A stretch of 64,000 nt of DNA from an uncultured Carboxylicivirga sp. (lineage in GTDB: Bacteria > Bacteroidota > Bacteroidia > Bacteroidales > Marinilabiliaceae), in the NCBI GenBank assembly GCA_947491945.1, contig CANLLN010000007.1:122746-186745 (forward strand), read 5' to 3'. Both the position numbers and the translations under genes were made by a program. Below are positions 36,289 to 44,251 of this stretch, piece after piece; the stretch's first letter is position 1; every line of letters begins with the position of its first letter. The notes beneath the pieces were generated by a model. It was not told where the DNA came from, made no database searches, and worked only from the letters and a program-made list of their open reading frames with translations.

Positions 36289-39267
36289 ATGACAAAATTA
36301 CAAACGATACACGAGGGAAGCTATTTTTCAGAAATGGCTTTTGACCGCCTCATGCAAAGGCGCATACACAAGGTGCTGTTAATATGCAGCGGGTATGATG
36401 CCTTTATGCTTGATGAAGATGGCCGCATCGACGAGCAGCTATTTAATGAATATGTTTCCTTAAACTTACGTTATCCGCCTCAGTTCATCCATGTTGAAAC
36501 GTCGGAGGCTGCCATGGAGGTGCTGGAGCGTGAGCACATAGACCTGGTAATTACCATGCTCAGTATCGGGGGGATGGATCCTTTCTCCATGGCAAAAAAG
36601 GTAAAATCTTCATATGCTCAAATACCCATTGTTGTACTTACGCCTTTTTCGCGTGAGGTATCGGTGCGAATGCGACGCGAAGACACAAGCGCCATCGATT
36701 ATGTTTTTTGCTGGCTGGGCAATGCCGATATAATGCTGGCCATTATTAAGTTGATTGAGGATACAATGAACGTGGAGCACGATGTGGAAGAAGTAGGCGT
36801 TCAAACCATATTGCTGGTGGAAGACTCGGTGCGTTTCTATTCCAGTTATCTGCCCTTGATTTATCGGATCATATTAACCCAGGCTAAAAAGTTTATGGAC
36901 GAAGGACTTAATGAGCATCAGAAGATGATGCGCATGCGAGGACGTCCAAAGATATTGTTGGCCCGTACCTATGAAGAAGCCATTGCTGTTTACGATAAGT
37001 TTGAAGATAATCTCCTGGGTATTATCTCTGATGTTTCGTATGAAAAAGAAGGCGTGAAGGATAGTGAGGCGGGAATTAAACTGGCAAAATATGTGAAGCA
37101 GCGCAATAAATACATGCCCTTTTTGCTTCAGTCATCCAATAGGAGCCTTGAAACTACTGCCAAAGATTTGCGGGTGGGTTTTCTTTATAAACATTCCTCT
37201 TCTTTACTGCGTCGTCTCAAACATTTTATTAACAAATACCTGGCCTTTGGCGATTTTGTTTTTATCAACCCACAAACAGGTCAGGAGGTGGGGAGAGTAA
37301 GTAATCTGAAGGAATTGCAAGAGCGGCTGTTTCAGATACCTGATGAGTCCTTACTGTACCATTTCCAGCGCGACCATGTATCAAAGTGGCTGAATGCCCG
37401 TGCCTTGTTTTCGGTGGCTGAGGTGATTAAGCATTTGCGTGTGGATGATTTTGATAATTTAGATGCTACTAAGCGCTTTTTGATCGACACCATCGCGCAG
37501 TTTCGATACAACAAGGCACGGGGTGTTATTGCCAAGTTCTATCGCGATAAGTTTGATGAGTATCTGACATTTACCCGTATTGGCGATGGTACCATTGGAG
37601 GTAAGGCCCGTGGGCTTGCCTTTCTTAATCTGCTGATTAAGAAATACAATGCTTTTCACGCTTTTGAGGATGTCATCGTAACCATACCACGCACCGTGGT
37701 GCTGAGTACCGACGTGTTTGAAGAGTTCATGGAGAGTAATAATCTGTACCCCACAGCCTTGTCAGAACAGAGTGATGAGGAGGTGCTGGCTGCCTTTTTA
37801 CAGGCTCATCTGCCAGAGCGCATACACGGCGACCTCAGTAAGTTCATCACCATATCACGGGGGCCGGTAGCAGTGCGTTCTTCCAGTGTATTGGAGGATA
37901 GCCATTATCAGCCTTTCGCGGGTATCTATTCAACCTATATGATTGCCAATGATGATGCTGAAGAGGTGGTGCTTGACCAGCTTTGTAATGCCATTAAGTG
38001 CGTTTATGCTTCCGCCTTTTATAAGTCAAGTAAGCGGTATATGGAAGCGACTATGAATGTGATTGATGAAGAGCGTATGGGCATTGTCCTGCAGGAGCTT
38101 GTGGGGCAGCGCCATGGCGATGTGTTTTACCCAACTTTTTCGGGGGTGGGGCGCTCGGTTAATTTCTACCCTATCGATCCGGAGAAAGCCGAGGATGCTA
38201 CCGTTAATGTGGCCATGGGCCTGGGTAAGTACATTGTGGAAGGGGGGGCTTCCTTACGCTTCTCGCCCAAATACCCACAGAAGATACTACAGTTGTCAAG
38301 CACCGATATGGCAGTGCGCGAAACGCAGAAGCATTTTTTCGCCCTCGACATGAAATCTGCTAGTTTTCACCCTTCGGTGAATGATGCGGTTAATCTTGTA
38401 AAGATGGATGTGAAGCAGGCCGAAGACCATGGAACCTTACGCTGGCTGGGCTCAGTTTATGACTATGATAATCACATGATTCGTGATGGTTTAATGGCCA
38501 AGGGATTACGTTTGGTAACCTTTGCCAATGTGTTAAAATACGATGCCTTTCCTTTGGCTCCCATCATCAATAAAGTGCTGGAGATAGGGCAGCGCGAGAT
38601 GAACCAGCCTGTAGAGGTGGAGTTTGCTGTGGACCTACAGGTACCGCAAGGTCAAAAGCCGGTATTTTATCTTTTGCAGATCAGACCCATTGTTGATTCC
38701 AAAGAAACCATCCAGGAAAACTTGGAGGAGATTCAACCGAAAACTACGCTAATTCATTCGATGTCGGCTTTGGGCAATGGTGCTATTGATGATGTCAGGG
38801 ACATTATATATGTGAGGAACGATAATTTTAAACCGGCCAATAATCATAAGCTAGTGCCCATATTTGATCGGTTGAATGCTCCGTTTCATGCACGGCAGCA
38901 GGGTTATGTGCTTATTGGGCCGGGGCGCTGGGGCTCGCAAGATCCATGGCTGGGTATTCCGGTGAAATGGACCCAAATATCCGGGGCAAGACTCATTGTG
39001 GAGATGGGGCTTGAAAATTACCGCGTGGATCCCAGTCAGGGTACCCATTTTTTTCAGAACCTGACGAGCTTGCGTGTAGGATATTTCACTGTAACCCCCA
39101 GCGTGAATGATGGATACGTGAATATGGCTTATCTTGATGCCTTGCCTGCTGTTTATGAAGACGATTATATACGACATGTGCAGTTGCCCGCGCCCTGTTG
39201 TATTAAAATAGATGGGCAAAAGGGTATTGGTGTTGTGCTACCGCCCGATGCTGCAAAGGACAAGTAG
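36289..39267 (+). CDS. PPDK/PEP-synthase-N ATP-grasp protein with two receiver-like domains
   Basis: A 992-residue paralogue of the preceding gene without the three sensor modules. Residues about 24-160 are a receiver-like domain whose acceptor Asp is replaced (DLVITMLSIGGMDPF, Met where Asp is expected). Residues about 172-325 are a second receiver with LVEDS, IISDVSY, LQSSN and LYKHSSS. The ATP-grasp part (about 430-800) has TIGGKARGL, AVRSSSVLEDS and YLLQIRPIV, and the C-terminal module has LIGPGRWGSQDPW and GTHFFQN. It starts 28 bp after the first PPDK-like gene, so the pair is co-transcribed. It probably binds ATP and transfers phosphate, but the acceptor is unknown. Confidence 0.85.
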   Translation: MTKLQTIHEGSYFSEMAFDRLMQRRIHKVLLICSGYDAFMLDEDGRIDEQLFNEYVSLNLRYPPQFIHVETSEAAMEVLEREHIDLVITMLSIGGMDPFSMAKKVKSSYAQIPIVVLTPFSREVSVRMRREDTSAIDYVFCWLGNADIMLAIIKLIEDTMNVEHDVEEVGVQTILLVEDSVRFYSSYLPLIYRIILTQAKKFMDEGLNEHQKMMRMRGRPKILLARTYEEAIAVYDKFEDNLLGIISDVSYEKEGVKDSEAGIKLAKYVKQRNKYMPFLLQSSNRSLETTAKDLRVGFLYKHSSSLLRRLKHFINKYLAFGDFVFINPQTGQEVGRVSNLKELQERLFQIPDESLLYHFQRDHVSKWLNARALFSVAEVIKHLRVDDFDNLDATKRFLIDTIAQFRYNKARGVIAKFYRDKFDEYLTFTRIGDGTIGGKARGLAFLNLLIKKYNAFHAFEDVIVTIPRTVVLSTDVFEEFMESNNLYPTALSEQSDEEVLAAFLQAHLPERIHGDLSKFITISRGPVAVRSSSVLEDSHYQPFAGIYSTYMIANDDAEEVVLDQLCNAIKCVYASAFYKSSKRYMEATMNVIDEERMGIVLQELVGQRHGDVFYPTFSGVGRSVNFYPIDPEKAEDATVNVAMGLGKYIVEGGASLRFSPKYPQKILQLSSTDMAVRETQKHFFALDMKSASFHPSVNDAVNLVKMDVKQAEDHGTLRWLGSVYDYDNHMIRDGLMAKGLRLVTFANVLKYDAFPLAPIINKVLEIGQREMNQPVEVEFAVDLQVPQGQKPVFYLLQIRPIVDSKETIQENLEEIQPKTTLIHSMSALGNGAIDDVRDIIYVRNDNFKPANNHKLVPIFDRLNAPFHARQQGYVLIGPGRWGSQDPWLGIPVKWTQISGARLIVEMGLENYRVDPSQGTHFFQNLTSLRVGYFTVTPSVNDGYVNMAYLDALPAVYEDDYIRHVQLPAPCCIKIDGQKGIGVVLPPDAAKDK

Positions 39268-39269
39268 TA

Positions 39270-39370
39270 AGTTCTGAAAGTTCCATAATAATAAACCATT
39301 TACGGAACGGATCTTTCTAAGCATCTTAAGCAAGAGAGTCGTTCCCTAAAACTTATTGAACGCTCTACTG
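39270..39370 (+). repeat. 101-bp palindromic repeat, copy 1
   Basis: It starts AGTTCTGAAAGTTCC and contains TTTACGGAACGG and GTTCCCTAAAACTTATTGAA. It aligns without gaps to copies at 44151 and 52370. Terminal AGTAGT/ACTACT-like arms and an inner TTACGGAACG/CGTTCCCTAA pair make it an imperfect long hairpin. It begins three bases after the stop codon of the second PPDK-like gene. Confidence 0.85.
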
Positions 39371-39452
39371 GTTATTTCAATATATTGCAGAATAGACAGA
39401 TGGATTATATAATTTCAATCACTAAGTGAAATACACGTTTAAAAAATAAACT

Positions 39453-40790
39453 ATGAACTTCGATAAATTTCTTCATTATTTAGACTGTAACAATGCCAAT
39501 GAGGATGAGTTCGTGCAGGGCGTGCGGGTGTTTCTCAGCTCGGTAAAAGAGCGTGTGGTCGATGATTTTCGCCTGAGCAGTGCCGCTATACTAGAGCGCC
39601 TGATTGAGCCGGACAGGGTATTGATATTTAAAGTGCCCTGGTTGAACGATCAGGGTAAGGTAATGGTGAATCGAGGATATCGCATTCAGTATAACAATGC
39701 ATTAGGACCTTACAAGGGCGGATTGCGTTTTCATCCGGCGCTGAGCCTGGGAACGGTTAAGATGCTGGCCTTCGAGCAGGTGTTTAAAAACAGCCTTACC
39801 TCATTGCCCCTGGGAGGTGCCATGGGCGGTGCTAATTTCGATCCCAAAGGAAAGTCAGAAGCGGAAATTATGCGTTTCTGCCAAAGTTATATGCTTCAGC
39901 TGTGGGATGTGCTGGGATCGGATAGCGATATTGTGGGGGGCGATATTGGTGTGGGCAGTCGCGAGATAGGCTATCTCTATGGTATGTATAAAAAGCTGAG
40001 TCGCCGTCATACAGGCAGCTTCACGGGTAAGTCGCCTGAGTGGGGTGGCACCCGGCTCCGGGGCGAGGCCAACGGATACGGTGTTGTTTATTTTCTTAAG
40101 TCGTTGTTGGCTGCCCATAACGATACGCTGCAAGGGAAAAAGATTGCGATTTCGGGCTTTGGCAACATGGCACACGGGGTTATTAAAAAGGCTACAGCCT
40201 TGGGTGCCAAAGTAATTACCATTTCAGGTCCCGATGGTTATATTTATGATCCGGAGGGCATTGATGAGGCTAAGCTTGAATACCTTGTGGAGTTGCGTGC
40301 TACTTCGCAGGATTTGGTTAGGCCTTATTCAATGGAGTTTCCGGGAACTTTTTACAAGGAAGGCAAGAAGCCCTGGGAGGTGGAATGTGATATTGCCATA
40401 CCCTGTGCCATACAAAATGAGATTGACAGCGATGAGGCGTCCTTACTGGCCGATAATAATTGCGCTTATGTAGTTGAGGCTGCCGATCAGTCCTGTACCG
40501 AAGCGGCTGTACAGTTTTTCAGCGAGCAGGGGCTTGCGTATGTGCCCAGCAAAGCTACCAATGTGGGCAGTGTTGCCATCTCGGCCTTGGAGGTGGCACA
40601 AAATAATATGCAGATGCAGTGGACGGATGAGGAGCTGGATGCCCGCCTTCAGAACATTATGGAACGTACCCATCAGCTGTGCCGGCAGCATGGCGTGCAA
40701 CAAAACGGTAGTGTGAATTACCTGGTGGGTGCCAATGTAGCTGCCTTTCAGCGAGTGGCCGAGGCAATGATTGATCTGGGTGCCGTTTAG
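39453..40790 (+). CDS. Glutamate dehydrogenase homologue lacking the catalytic lysine (probable pseudoenzyme)
   Basis: A 445-residue protein of full family I GDH length and domain order. [13 protein letters not shown] and VFKNSLTSLPLGG keep the two substrate-binding lysines, and GGDIGVGSREIG keeps the Asp. The glycine-rich catalytic loop [12 protein letters not shown] is GGAMGGANFDPK, so the catalytic Lys is Met at residue 124. Other invariant blocks have also changed: EAADQSCT replaces EGANMPST, and NVGSVAISALEVAQNN replaces [16 protein letters not shown]. The frame is intact, so it is under selection as protein. It lies behind the two PPDK-like genes and may act as a regulator or sensor rather than an enzyme. 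Confidence 0.9.
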   Translation: MNFDKFLHYLDCNNANEDEFVQGVRVFLSSVKERVVDDFRLSSAAILERLIEPDRVLIFKVPWLNDQGKVMVNRGYRIQYNNALGPYKGGLRFHPALSLGTVKMLAFEQVFKNSLTSLPLGGAMGGANFDPKGKSEAEIMRFCQSYMLQLWDVLGSDSDIVGGDIGVGSREIGYLYGMYKKLSRRHTGSFTGKSPEWGGTRLRGEANGYGVVYFLKSLLAAHNDTLQGKKIAISGFGNMAHGVIKKATALGAKVITISGPDGYIYDPEGIDEAKLEYLVELRATSQDLVRPYSMEFPGTFYKEGKKPWEVECDIAIPCAIQNEIDSDEASLLADNNCAYVVEAADQSCTEAAVQFFSEQGLAYVPSKATNVGSVAISALEVAQNNMQMQWTDEELDARLQNIMERTHQLCRQHGVQQNGSVNYLVGANVAAFQRVAEAMIDLGAV

Positions 40791-40815
40791 CTGGCACCCA
40801 TTAAAATAATATCGC

Positions 40816-41286
40816 TTACTTTCCCGGCACGATAATGGGCATACTTTGGCTCAGCGAAGCGGCTATGTTGGTGTAGATATAGCCGTCGATCTGGTAAAAC
40901 TGCGATGCGATAGGAATGCCCAATTCCTTTTTTATGCGTTTATAATATTTTAGTCGCAGGTTTTGTCGTGCCTTTTGTATTTTGCTGAGTTCTATAATTT
41001 TTTTATCCAGTGCTTCCTCGCTAATATCTTTATCGGCGGATATAACTGCCTTCATCATATTGATACGTTGATTTGATAAAGGCTTCAGGCTTTCTTCGTA
41101 GGCATCGTAAAGGGTCCAGAATTTTTCGGCTTCGTGGGTGCTTAGTGTCATATTTTGTGCAAAGAAAACCTTGATTTCTGATTTTAATATAGAACTTATA
41201 AGATCGATTTCCTGATCGCTGTTCTGAGCCTTGATGCCAACTGTTATAAGCAGTGATACAAGTAGTGGGAATAGCCTTTTTCTCAT
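40816..41286 (-). CDS. Small secreted helical protein, function unknown
   Basis: A 156-residue protein with a signal peptide (residues 1-20, cleavage after IKAQ). The mature part is predicted helical and rich in Lys and Glu: EAEKFWTLYDAYEESLKPL, INMMKAVISADKDISEEALDKKI (split here), IQKARQNLRLKYYKRIKKELG. This is reminiscent of periplasmic Spy/CpxP-like helical proteins, but I see no clear LTxxQ motif. It is convergent with the GDH homologue with only a 25-bp gap. Confidence 0.7.
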   Translation of the reverse strand: MRKRLFPLLVSLLITVGIKAQNSDQEIDLISSILKSEIKVFFAQNMTLSTHEAEKFWTLYDAYEESLKPLSNQRINMMKAVISADKDISEEALDKKIIELSKIQKARQNLRLKYYKRIKKELGIPIASQFYQIDGYIYTNIAASLSQSMPIIVPGK

Positions 41287-41310
41287 GCTTTATTAAATTG
41301 AAAGTTATAC

Positions 41311-41342
41311 TTGACTTAATAAACAATAGTATCGTATTTTTG
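41311..41342 (+). promoter_or_regulatory. Promoter upstream of the DUF4136-like lipoprotein
   Basis: TTG at 41311 is followed after 21 nt by TATTTTTG at 41335-41342, a match to the TTTG-N19-21-TAnnTTTG pattern. Leader about 80 nt. Confidence 0.5.
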
Positions 41343-41429
41343 TTGTTAAACTGCTTCTGCAAAAGGCTGATTATATTGAACATGATGAATAGAAGGCTTT
41401 GTTAATTATACTAAACTAAATGAGGAACT

Positions 41430-42074
41430 ATGAAGACACTACTGAAGTTGATGATTATTCCGGCACTAATGATAGCAGTGAGCAGCTGTTATCCCGGCGG
41501 GGCGGAGTATGTCGATGAGTTAGATACATCGATCTCGAAATACGATCCTGACTATGGATGGAATAATTTGGATGGAGCGCATTATTACCTTCCGGATGAA
41601 ATTTTGCACATTAAGAATGGCGAGGAAAATGAAAAGCCTGATCGTACCCATGATGAAGCGATCCTGGCTAAGATAAGGTATCATCTGGAGGAGATTGAAG
41701 GTATGCAGCCTGCTGTTGCTAATGTTGATACGGCCTTGGCCATGGCGGTTACCATTATTGAGCAGAATAATCAGAGCGTGGGTTGGATTCCCGGCGGCGG
41801 CTGGTGGGGTGGTTGGTATCCCTGGTATCCCGATTGGGGTTGGGGTGGTTATTATCCCTGGTATCCTGTGTATTACAATTATAAAACTGGTTCCGTAGTG
41901 GTTGAAATCGCTGATTTCAACAAAAAAGAGAGTAAGCAACCGCCACTGGTGTTTATTGGTGTGCTGGATGGTTTGATGCAAGGCAGTAAGGATTACGCCA
42001 GCTATCGGCTCGATCGGGGTCTCGACGAGGTCTTTAGTCATCCGCCTTTTGAGCATGTCATCAGTAATAATTAA
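41430..42074 (+). CDS. DUF4136-like lipoprotein with an aromatic/Gly/Pro-rich insert
   Basis: A 214-residue lipoprotein with lipobox AVSSC (Cys near residue 20). The N-terminal VDELDTSISKYDPDYGW and C-terminal GSVVVEIADFNKKESK and PPLVFIGVLDGLMQG fit the DUF4136 fold. The notable feature is residues about 118-150, with runs such as GGGWWGGWYPWYPDWGWGG, an aromatic and glycine/proline-rich loop. Function is not known. It precedes an outer-membrane barrel gene by 27 bp, so the pair is probably one envelope operon. Confidence 0.8.
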   Translation: MKTLLKLMIIPALMIAVSSCYPGGAEYVDELDTSISKYDPDYGWNNLDGAHYYLPDEILHIKNGEENEKPDRTHDEAILAKIRYHLEEIEGMQPAVANVDTALAMAVTIIEQNNQSVGWIPGGGWWGGWYPWYPDWGWGGYYPWYPVYYNYKTGSVVVEIADFNKKESKQPPLVFIGVLDGLMQGSKDYASYRLDRGLDEVFSHPPFEHVISNN

Positions 42075-42101
42075 CTTCCTCAACCCATTAAACTGAAAGT
42101 A

Positions 42102-42695
42102 ATGAAACGCATAAAATATTTAATGATAGCAGCGCTGGCCTTGATCAGTGTCGGGGTAGTTGCTCAAACCAAGACGAACGTTTTCTATGGAATCGCTCTG
42201 CCTATGGCAGATACCAAGGATTACATTAACCCTGCCAGTTTCAGGGGCGCTAGCATTGAGTACGAGAAGTTTGTGAATCCGAATGTTGGACTCGGAATAT
42301 TAGTGGGATGGAATACCTTTTATGAAGCCAAAGACCGGGATACCTACCCACTGAATAATGGTTCTATCACCAGTAACCAATATCGTTACCTCAATGCCAT
42401 TCCCATTCAGGCAACGGGAAAATATTATTTTGCTGATGATGATGCGCCTATCCGACCTTTTGTGGGTTTGGCTGCTGGGACCTATTACATGGAGCAGCGT
42501 ATTGATAATGGTCTTTTTTCAACAAGTTATGATGGCTGGACTTGGTCGCTGGCACCCAAAGCCGGCCTTTTAATACCCATTAACTTCAGGGCAAGCCTGG
42601 CAGTGAGCCTTGATTATAGTACCTCGTTTAAGTCATCTGAGCTCGATCGTCATAATTGGTTGGGTATTAATGTGGGCTTTAGCTGGGATTACTAA
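42102..42695 (+). CDS. Outer-membrane beta-barrel protein
   Basis: A 197-residue protein with a signal peptide ending VVAQ near residue 20. It has alternating amphipathic strands (ASIEYEKFVNPNVGLGILVG, GKYYFADDDAPIRPFVGLAA, FRASLAVSLDYSTS) and ends in the aromatic strand LGINVGFSWDY, typical for OMP insertion. It is predicted to be an 8-stranded small barrel of the OMP_b-brl kind. No substrate is known. It follows the DUF4136-like lipoprotein. Confidence 0.8.
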   Translation: MKRIKYLMIAALALISVGVVAQTKTNVFYGIALPMADTKDYINPASFRGASIEYEKFVNPNVGLGILVGWNTFYEAKDRDTYPLNNGSITSNQYRYLNAIPIQATGKYYFADDDAPIRPFVGLAAGTYYMEQRIDNGLFSTSYDGWTWSLAPKAGLLIPINFRASLAVSLDYSTSFKSSELDRHNWLGINVGFSWDY

Positions 42696-43192
42696 TCGTT
42701 GTCTGATATGAAATACTGCCGGCTGCGAAATTCTGCAGCATCGTGAAGTAAGTAAAACGTAAAGATTGTAAAGGGATGTTTCACAGAATTTATTCCTCTA
42801 TAGTCTTTGCGTTTTTCTTTATGTGGGCGTAAATATTAAACATATTCTCCTATGGATATCACTACTAATAGAAAAAGAGGTTGCTGTTAACAACCTCTCT
42901 GCACACAGGAAATGTCTAGAGAAAGTGACTCTCTCATGACAATACAAATATCAGCATATTCGCCCTAATGCATGTTAGGGATTTATTAATACAATATTAA
43001 GTTTAATAGAGAAGATACATGGTTATTTGTGACACTATGACAGCATTAAAGCTCATTAGGCGACAAATGGTCAGTAGTGTAAGGTATTTCTGTGTCAAAG
43101 TTACTCACTATTGCTGTTGGCATCATCATTGAAATAGATAGGCCAGAAAGATATTAAGGAGTATTAAACTTTTAACAATAGGAGATAATATT
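42696..43192. other. Gene-free region upstream of hsp20 with several hairpins (497 bp)
   Basis: No gene fits. From 42872 it holds a string of hairpins: a terminator-like one at 42876-42898 (minus strand), AGAGA/TCTCT at 42918-42934, and CCCTAA/TTAGGG at 42963-42980. A TAACTTTG box lies at 43096-43103 on the minus strand, and arms 42903-42913 and 43086-43095 pair with each other. This could be a small RNA on the minus strand (see finding). Confidence 0.4.
42872..42899 (-). terminator. Minus-strand terminator-like hairpin upstream of hsp20
   Basis: On the minus strand AGAGGTTG pairs with CAACCTCT around TTAACAG, followed by TTTTT. No annotated minus-strand gene lies upstream of it. Confidence 0.5.
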
Positions 43193-43621
43193 ATGAGACT
43201 GGTAAAATTTAACAACGGATTTCCTCAAACATCAAGCATGTTGAATCACCTGTGGGCGAATGATTTTTTTAATGAATCCAATACTCGTAATTGCGATACA
43301 CCTAAGGTGAATATTGAAGAGATGGAAGATGCTTTTGCCATTGAAGTGGCTGCACCCGGTTACAATAAAAAGGATTTTAATGTTGAGGTAGATAACGATC
43401 GTCTGACCATTTCGGCAAGTTGTGAGGAGAAGAAAGAAAAGCATCAGTATTCGCATTATGAATTTGGTTACGGCTCGTTTCAACGCAGTTTTGTTCTGCC
43501 CAAAGATGCGGTTAATGAATCAAAGATCTCGGCCAAATACGAGAATGGTATTCTTAACATCCGGTTGCCGAAAAAAGATGAGGCGAAAGTGAAGCCCAAG
43601 CGTATGATCAATATTTTCTAA
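43193..43621 (+). CDS. Hsp20/alpha-crystallin small heat-shock protein
   Basis: A 142-residue protein with an alpha-crystallin domain (about 38-130): AAPGYNKKDFNVEVDNDRLT, YGSFQRSFVLPKDAV, and KYENGILNIRLPKK. It ends in a short MINIF tail, near the IxI motif used in oligomer assembly. Small heat-shock proteins hold unfolding proteins without ATP. AGGAG nine bases before the ATG supports this start, and a hairpin terminator follows. Confidence 0.95.
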   Translation: MRLVKFNNGFPQTSSMLNHLWANDFFNESNTRNCDTPKVNIEEMEDAFAIEVAAPGYNKKDFNVEVDNDRLTISASCEEKKEKHQYSHYEFGYGSFQRSFVLPKDAVNESKISAKYENGILNIRLPKKDEAKVKPKRMINIF

Positions 43622-43646
43622 ACTATTCTTTCATAAATGTAAGAGG

Positions 43647-43676
43647 AAGGCTGCCTTAGGGTGGCCTTTTGTTTTT
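43647..43676 (+). terminator. Terminator after hsp20
   Basis: AAGGCTGCC pairs with GGTGGCCTT (two G-U pairs) around TTAG, then TTGTTTTT. Confidence 0.65.
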
Positions 43677-43743
43677 AAGTGCATCCCTTAGCATACGTGC
43701 CTTATCTTCTTTAATTGTCAAATAGTAAAGTCAGTATTTAGCT

Positions 43744-44151
43744 ATGAGGAAACTAAGTTTTTTTGCCCTGTTTTTTGTGTGCTTGTCTTTGCTTTCGTGC
43801 GAGCAGATCATCGAGGATATAATTGATGATGCTCTTTATAATGCACGCTGCGAAGTTGTAGATCAATCGGACATGCGGCGCCTTTCGTCCAATAGATCGC
43901 AGTTGGATGTAAGCATTCGAAATAAGGGATCCCGGGCTGCATGCGATGTGCGTCTGTGTGCTACCTTAAGCAAAGACGGGGAAATTATAGAGAAGCAATA
44001 TGCTTATATTTCCTATCTTTCTTCGCGCAGCACCGAAAAGGTAACCCTTACCTTCTATCGCCTTTTCTATGGTAATGAATATGATCATCTGGATCTGGAT
44101 CTGCAATACTCTGAGGTGGATCCGTATGACTACGATGATGAGGAGTGGTGA
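43744..44151 (+). CDS. Small lipoprotein, function unknown
   Basis: A 135-residue protein with a lipoprotein signal (LSLLSC, Cys near residue 20). The body has strand-like segments (RSQLDVSIRNKGSRAACDV, EIIEKQYAYISYLSSRSTEKV split at the turn) and an acidic tail PYDYDDEEW. The central part resembles a beta-sandwich of the CARDB/FxLYD kind, but no clear family match is apparent. The 101-bp repeat copy 2 starts at its last base. Confidence 0.7.
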   Translation: MRKLSFFALFFVCLSLLSCEQIIEDIIDDALYNARCEVVDQSDMRRLSSNRSQLDVSIRNKGSRAACDVRLCATLSKDGEIIEKQYAYISYLSSRSTEKVTLTFYRLFYGNEYDHLDLDLQYSEVDPYDYDDEEW

Positions 44152-44251
44152 GTTCTGAAAGTTTCACATTAATGAAGCATTTACGGAACGGTTCATTATA
44201 ACTATCTTACGCGAGAGAACTGCTCCCTAAAATTTATAGAATTCTTTGCTA
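44151..44251 (+). repeat. 101-bp palindromic repeat, copy 2
   Basis: AGTTCTGAAAGTTTCACATT with TTTACGGAACGG and CTCCCTAAAATTTATAGAA; ungapped alignment to copies at 39270 and 52370. It fills the gap between the lipoprotein stop and the convergent PorP/SprF stop, overlapping both by one to three bases. Confidence 0.85.
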
